Shown one piece after another: positions 5,179 through 9,386 of a stretch of 9,386 nt of DNA (positions are counted from its first letter, which is position 1; each line of letters starts with the position of its first letter). The position numbers and the translations under genes are program-made. A model generated the notes under the pieces. It was not told where the DNA came from, made no database searches, and worked only from the letters and a program-made list of their open reading frames with translations. The DNA comes from an uncultured Bacillus sp. (lineage in GTDB: Bacteria; Bacillota; Bacilli; Bacillales_B; DSM-18226): the NCBI RefSeq assembly GCF_946478885.1, contig NZ_CAMLDX010000116.1, forward strand, positions 1-9,386, in the 5' to 3' direction.

Positions 5179-7797
5179 ATGAACCTTATTGAAAAAGCAA
5201 CGAACTATGTCTTGAGTAGAAGAAAATTCATTGGCTGGTCCGCTGCTATAACCGCCACTACTGCTGGTATTGCTGGTAATGGCTTAAAGAAAGTAAAGGC
5301 AGAAGAAAGCAAAAAAATGAAGGAGAAAGAAGGGGAATGGATCACAGCCGCCTGTTGGCACAATTGCGGGGGCAGATGCTTAAATAAAGTGTTGGTCGCC
5401 GACGGAGTGGTGATCAGACAAAAAACGGATGACACCCATCCAGACAGTCCGGATTATCCGCAGCAAAGAGGCTGTCAAAGAGGCCGTTCACAGCGGAAGC
5501 AGGTGTTTGGTACGGATCGTCTGAAATATCCGATGAAGAGAAAGAACTGGTCGCCCGGCGGAGGGAAAAAAGAGCTACGCGGAAAAGATCAGTGGGTAAG
5601 AATTTCTTGGGAAGAAGCGCTTGATATCGTTGCAAATGAAACCAAACGAATTAAGGAAGCTTACGGAAATAAAGCAATTTTAAGCACGACCGGAAATACT
5701 CAATTAAATTTAACCGACTATTATTGCGGAAGGGCTCTAAGCCTTTACGGTGGTTGGGCCGCAACATGGGGAACTACCTCTTGGGGAGCACTGCCAATGC
5801 CTTGTACTTATATGCAGGAATATATCGGCGGCGTACAGGACAGGCAAAATGTCCAAAAATCAAAACTAATTATCTTATGGGGGGCCAACCCAATATGGAG
5901 CAGTGGCGGAAGTCCAACCTATAAGTATTTACAAGCGAAAAAGGCAGGCGCCAAAATCATTCAAGTTGATCCATACTATAATCCTTCTGCGAGTGTATTG
6001 GCTGATGAATGGATCCCTGTCCGGCCAAGTACGGATGCGGCTCTTTTAATTGGTATGGCCTATCACATGATTACGAATAATCTCTATGACAAGGAGTTTC
6101 TTGATACATTCACAGTTGGGTTTGATGCTGATCATATGCCTGAAGGGGTAGATCCAAAGGGGAATTTTAAAGACTATGTGCTGGGGACGTATGATGGAAT
6201 TCCGAAAACTCCGGAATGGGCATCCAAAATTTGCAGTACGGATCCAGATGTGATTAAGAAATTTGCTCAAGAATGCGCTACAACGAAGCCAGCTGCCTTT
6301 ATCAGTTCCTATGCGCCAGCGAGAACATATAATGGGGAGCAGTTTGTCCAAGCTTTCTTTACAGTCGGATGGATGACAGGAAATGTAGGCAAGCCGGGGG
6401 CTATGGTTGGTATTAGTGCAAAAGAAAGAGCCGGCGATACCGGACCGCTTGATCCGCCATTAGTAAAAGCCGGTGATACGGGAGTTTCACTGATTTCTAA
6501 TCCTTTATTTGACTATGGTTTCCCTGGACCGTCTCCGGAAGCAACTGATTGGCATGGTTTCGTCTGGGATGAAGTTTGGGATGCCGTGGTGACAGGAGAA
6601 TTTACAGCAAGTGTCCGCGGCAAACAGCCATGTGATATCCGCATGATCTGGAATATTGGCGATTCCTCGGCTCTTAACCAAATGCCAAATATTAATCGAG
6701 GGATTGAAGCATTTCGCAAGGTTGAGTTTGTGGTAACATCCGCTCATTTCTTAACATCCAATGCTAAATACTCAGACATTGTTCTCCCTGCGACGACGCA
6801 ATGGGAAAGATGGGGAGGAATCTCAGCTGGTAACAGTGGTCATGGAGCAAACCGCGAGCTCCTTATTTATTTTAGACAAGTCACAAAGCCTTTGTATGAA
6901 TGCAAAGATGATATTTGGATGGAAAAAGAAATTGGCCGGAGGTTAGAGATTGATCCGAAGCTGATTCAACCTATTCCATTAAAGCAGATGGTTTTTAATC
7001 AATTGGCAGGGGCCGAAGTCATCAAAGAAGACGGGACTGGCTATGAAAAACTTTTAACTATTACGAAAAAAGATATTGCCGAATTAGGAGTAGAAGGAAA
7101 ACCGCAACAAGGCAGAATAACGTATAAGGAATTAGAAAAAACCGGGATGTATCAAGTCAAACGTTACCCTGGCGATCCATATGGTTTAATCCCATTTAAG
7201 GATTATATTGAAGATTCGGTGAATCATCCGTTAACGACAGAGAGCGGTAAATTCGAAATTTATTGCCGAAAACTAGCTGAAACGGTTACTGCCTATGGAT
7301 GGTCGAAACAGCCACCGATTGCCCAGTATAATCCGCCGAAGGAAGGCTATGAAGATACAATTGCCAGCGGTTTTCCAATTCAACTATATACGATCCATTA
7401 TGGACGCCGTGCTCATTCCGCGTTGGATAATGTGGGCTGGCTTCGCGAGGCCTATCCGCAGGATTTGATCATGAATGTCGATGATGCCAAGAAACGCGGT
7501 ATCAAGGAGGGCGATATTGTCAAGGTGACAAGCAGGCACGGTGTTGTCATACGACCGGTTCATATCACCGAACGAATGATGCCCGGAGTTGCGACACTTG
7601 GAGAAGGTGCATGGGTCGATAAAGATGATAAAACTGGAATTGATAAAGCGGGTGCAACGAACTCATTAAGCGGTACGAATCCAAATGGACAAGGTGTACA
7701 GCCTTGGAACACCAATAATATAGAAATTGAAAAATATGATGGGACATTAGAACCGGATTATAAATGGCCGCAGCGTATTGCTTTAGAGGAGGTGTGA
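5179..7797 (+). CDS. dmsA: DmsA-type molybdopterin reductase, catalytic subunit, Tat-exported
   Basis: This is the catalytic subunit of a DMSO-reductase-type terminal reductase (872 residues; E. coli DmsA is about 814). The N-terminus has the Tat motif SRRKFIG at 13-19, then a short Ala/Thr-rich hydrophobic stretch and a likely cleavage after VKA (about residue 41). The [4Fe-4S] ligands are Cys59, Cys63, Cys67 (CWHNCGGRC) and Cys99 (GCQRGRS). DRLKYPMKR and RISWEEALDI follow as in DmsA. Ser201 in WGTTSWGA is placed like the Mo-ligating Ser of DmsA. WGANPIWSSGG and IPVRPSTDAAL bind cofactor, and the C-terminal dinucleotide domain includes HYGRRAHSALDN (from His740) and MMPGVATLGEGAW. The mature protein should sit outside the membrane with DmsB and DmsC. 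GAGGTGAT (5166-5173) supports the ATG. The true acceptor (DMSO, TMAO, another S-oxide, or an oxyanion such as selenate) cannot be decided from sequence. Confidence 0.93.
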   Translation: MNLIEKATNYVLSRRKFIGWSAAITATTAGIAGNGLKKVKAEESKKMKEKEGEWITAACWHNCGGRCLNKVLVADGVVIRQKTDDTHPDSPDYPQQRGCQRGRSQRKQVFGTDRLKYPMKRKNWSPGGGKKELRGKDQWVRISWEEALDIVANETKRIKEAYGNKAILSTTGNTQLNLTDYYCGRALSLYGGWAATWGTTSWGALPMPCTYMQEYIGGVQDRQNVQKSKLIILWGANPIWSSGGSPTYKYLQAKKAGAKIIQVDPYYNPSASVLADEWIPVRPSTDAALLIGMAYHMITNNLYDKEFLDTFTVGFDADHMPEGVDPKGNFKDYVLGTYDGIPKTPEWASKICSTDPDVIKKFAQECATTKPAAFISSYAPARTYNGEQFVQAFFTVGWMTGNVGKPGAMVGISAKERAGDTGPLDPPLVKAGDTGVSLISNPLFDYGFPGPSPEATDWHGFVWDEVWDAVVTGEFTASVRGKQPCDIRMIWNIGDSSALNQMPNINRGIEAFRKVEFVVTSAHFLTSNAKYSDIVLPATTQWERWGGISAGNSGHGANRELLIYFRQVTKPLYECKDDIWMEKEIGRRLEIDPKLIQPIPLKQMVFNQLAGAEVIKEDGTGYEKLLTITKKDIAELGVEGKPQQGRITYKELEKTGMYQVKRYPGDPYGLIPFKDYIEDSVNHPLTTESGKFEIYCRKLAETVTAYGWSKQPPIAQYNPPKEGYEDTIASGFPIQLYTIHYGRRAHSALDNVGWLREAYPQDLIMNVDDAKKRGIKEGDIVKVTSRHGVVIRPVHITERMMPGVATLGEGAWVDKDDKTGIDKAGATNSLSGTNPNGQGVQPWNTNNIEIEKYDGTLEPDYKWPQRIALEEV

Positions 7798-7804
7798 AGA
7801 ATAA

Positions 7805-8353
7805 ATGTCACAAAAAGGATTCTACATTGATATGACGGCTTGTACAGGTTGTAAAGCCTGTCAAGTTACCTGTAACGACAAAAATAATCTTGAACCAGGA
7901 ATTCTTTTTCGGCGAGTCTATACGTTTGAAGGAGGAAAATATCCTAAACCATGGTTGTATAACCTTTCCATATCCTGTAATCATTGCGCTGATCCAAAAT
8001 GCGTGGAGAATTGCCCAACTGGAGCCATGCATAAGCGGGACGATGGCATTGTCATTCATTTGGAGGATAAGTGTATTGGCTGCAGATATTGTACATGGTC
8101 CTGTCCATATGGAGCCCCTAAATTCATTGAGGAAAAAGGGAAGGTAAGCAAATGCAATCTTTGCGCTGATTTAATAGATGAAGGAAAAAATCCAGCTTGT
8201 GTTGATGCTTGTGTCATGAGGGCGATTGATTTTGGTGATATAGAGGACCTTCGTAAGAAATATAAAGGAACAGCTGATATAAAAGGATTACCTGATTCCT
8301 CTATAACTAACCCATCGATCATTATAAACCCGACATTAGAGGCGAAAAGGTAA
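7805..8353 (+). CDS. dmsB: DmsB-type [4Fe-4S] electron-transfer subunit
   Basis: This is a 182-residue iron-sulfur subunit that carries electrons from the membrane anchor to DmsA. Four [4Fe-4S] motifs are complete: CTGCKACQVTC (Cys13-23), CNHCADPKCVENCP (58-70), CIGCRYCTWSCPYGAP (90-100 and on) and CNLC plus CVDAC (117-136). KRDDGIV between the second and third motifs is typical of the DmsB family. It has no signal peptide and in this family is carried out through Tat together with DmsA. AGGAGGTG at 7787-7794, inside the end of dmsA and 10 bases ahead of the ATG, is the ribosome-binding site; the gap after dmsA is 7 bases. It is a little shorter than E. coli DmsB (about 205). It resembles the ferredoxin of the first operon in architecture and cysteine spacing. 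Confidence 0.94.
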   Translation: MSQKGFYIDMTACTGCKACQVTCNDKNNLEPGILFRRVYTFEGGKYPKPWLYNLSISCNHCADPKCVENCPTGAMHKRDDGIVIHLEDKCIGCRYCTWSCPYGAPKFIEEKGKVSKCNLCADLIDEGKNPACVDACVMRAIDFGDIEDLRKKYKGTADIKGLPDSSITNPSIIINPTLEAKR

Positions 8354-8369
8354 AAGAGGGGGTATCAAT

Positions 8370-9236
8370 ATGTTTTCTGAAGAATGGCCGTTAATGACCT
8401 TTACCGTATTAAGTCAGCTGGCAATCGGTGCGTTTGTCATCTTATGGTTCATCCATGAAATGAGCACTAAATCTGAAGGGTCTATTAAACCTTCTGTGAT
8501 GAAAAGGGGCCTATTGGCTGTTGCTCTTGTAATGGGAGTATCTCTCATCTTTTCCCTGTTCCATTTAGGAACGCCAACAGGTGCTTATCGCAGTATCTAT
8601 AACTTTACTTCTTCATGGTTAAGCAGGGAAATTATTTTTGCAGGAGGGTTCTTTGTTTTGGCAGTTGTTGATTGGTATTACTATCAAAAGAAACAAATTT
8701 TCCATAGAGTATTAGCTTTATTGACATCTTTAATTGGTCTGATTGCAGTTTACAGTATGGCTTCATTATACAGCGCTTCTGTCAGACCGGCATGGGACAA
8801 TATTTATACGTATTTCACTTTTTTCGGAACAACCTTATTAATGGGAATTATGGGGGCCATTTTCATTGTTTCCCTAAGCTTTAAAGGACAAGCAAATATG
8901 TTCCAAAGTATTGTGAAAAAATGCGGCATTCTTGCAGTTGTCATCATCATTGTGCAACTGGTCTGCTTGCCGTTCTATATTAGCAATCTATCGAATGGAG
9001 GACCGGCATCAGGATTATCGTTAAGGCTGTTCACGGATCACTACGCTGTCTTATTTGCAGTAAAATGGATCCTCGCAATCATCGGCACCATCATGCTATT
9101 TTTCATCATGAATGGCAAAAAAGCTCAAACGATGATCAGCAATGTTCTTCTGCTTGCTTTCGTACTCGTATTTGTCGGAGAATTTATCGGCCGCTACGTG
9201 TTTTATGGAATTGGAGTATCAATTGGTATAGGTTGA
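8370..9236 (+). CDS. dmsC: DmsC-type membrane anchor, quinol-oxidising subunit
   Basis: This 288-residue integral membrane protein is nearly the same length as E. coli DmsC (287). Eight hydrophobic helices can be read at about 6-27, 44-67, 83-104, 111-134, 144-170, 184-207, 221-247 and 254-282, the number expected for DmsC. Segments such as SLFHLGTPTGAYRSIYNFTSSWLSRE (in part FHLGTP and SWLSRE after the second helix) and GEFIGRYVFYG near the C-terminus are characteristic of the family. It anchors DmsAB and should oxidise menaquinol, passing electrons to DmsB. AGAGGGGGT (8355-8363) precedes the ATG, and the gap after dmsB is 16 bases. It is the last gene of the operon and is followed within 10 bases by a terminator. 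Its presence indicates that this system is respiratory, unlike the leaderless enzyme of the first operon. Confidence 0.93.
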   Translation: MFSEEWPLMTFTVLSQLAIGAFVILWFIHEMSTKSEGSIKPSVMKRGLLAVALVMGVSLIFSLFHLGTPTGAYRSIYNFTSSWLSREIIFAGGFFVLAVVDWYYYQKKQIFHRVLALLTSLIGLIAVYSMASLYSASVRPAWDNIYTYFTFFGTTLLMGIMGAIFIVSLSFKGQANMFQSIVKKCGILAVVIIIVQLVCLPFYISNLSNGGPASGLSLRLFTDHYAVLFAVKWILAIIGTIMLFFIMNGKKAQTMISNVLLLAFVLVFVGEFIGRYVFYGIGVSIGIG

Positions 9237-9244
9237 TATAATTG

Positions 9245-9295
9245 GAGTGGTTCTCGTGTTTGTTTATGCAAAACAAATAAGGGGCCATTCTTTTT
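9245..9295 (+). terminator. rho-independent terminator of the dms operon
   Basis: The outer stem GAGTGGTTCT (9245-9254) pairs with GGGGCCATTC (9281-9290) with several G-U pairs. An inner stem TGTTTGTTT (9257-9265) pairs with AAACAAATA (9271-9279) around a five-base loop. The hairpin is followed by TTTTT (9291-9295). It begins 9 bases after the dmsC stop codon. The remaining bases to the end of the window hold no gene that I can support. Confidence 0.82.
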
Positions 9296-9386
9296 ATGCT
9301 AACAAAGAAGGTACTCATGTTTGTAATGGAAGGCAGGTTATTTTGGAACTTACTCCTAAGCTGTTTGTGTTGGGAAGCGTAAATAC

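Noticed and set aside
6046..6351. Minus-strand open frame of 101 codons inside dmsA
   Set aside because: It lies wholly within a well-supported conserved gene, has no ribosome-binding site logic or family resemblance, and is a shadow of dmsA coding bias.
2446..8353. The two ferredoxin genes as a recent duplication
   Set aside because: The cysteine framework is the same, but the sequences between the clusters and the C-terminal tails differ widely, which fits old family members rather than a recent copy.
9298..9384. Short open frame of 28 codons after the dms terminator
   Set aside because: It has no ribosome-binding site or recognisable motif, lies immediately after the terminator hairpin, and is short enough to occur by chance.

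Overview
The window looks like chromosomal DNA from a Gram-positive, low-GC Bacillaceae-type bacterium. The evidence is an AT-rich base composition, strong AGGAGG-type ribosome-binding sites, a probable TTG start, intrinsic terminators with T-runs, and protein families typical of Bacillus relatives. I cannot name the species.

Left edge (1 to about 213): the 5' end of an IS6/IS240-type insertion sequence on the minus strand, running out of the window. Its transposase opens with a convincing N-terminus but carries an in-frame TAA at codon 18, so this copy is probably dead. A gene-free stretch (about 214 to 408) follows and must hold the promoter of the first operon.

Operon 1 (409 to 4189): three tightly packed plus-strand genes. 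They encode a leaderless, presumably cytoplasmic molybdopterin oxidoreductase with an N-terminal [4Fe-4S] motif and a likely Cys metal ligand, a DmsB-like protein with four [4Fe-4S] clusters, and a PucR/CdaR-type regulator whose start overlaps the end of the ferredoxin gene. There is no membrane anchor, no Tat signal and no dedicated chaperone. The likely picture is a soluble redox pair whose expression is controlled by a co-transcribed regulator; the substrate is unknown. A good intrinsic terminator (4324 to 4369) closes the unit, with a separate perfect 11-bp inverted repeat between the last stop and that terminator.

Operon 2 (4475 to 9236): a complete DMSO-reductase-type respiratory module in the order TorD-family chaperone, dmsA, dmsB, dmsC. 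DmsA carries a Tat signal and the expected Ser ligand for molybdenum. DmsB has 16 Cys in four cluster motifs, and DmsC is an 8-helix quinol-oxidising anchor. Electrons would pass from menaquinol through DmsC and DmsB to DmsA on the outer face of the membrane. The TorD protein would hold DmsA until its cofactor is inserted and Tat export can proceed. An intrinsic terminator (9245 to 9295) ends the operon, and I see nothing in the last 90 bases.

Nothing here is clearly a new type of system. The most interesting part is operon 1, where a molybdenum enzyme and its Fe-S partner are paired with a PucR-type regulator next to a classical DMSO-reductase operon.
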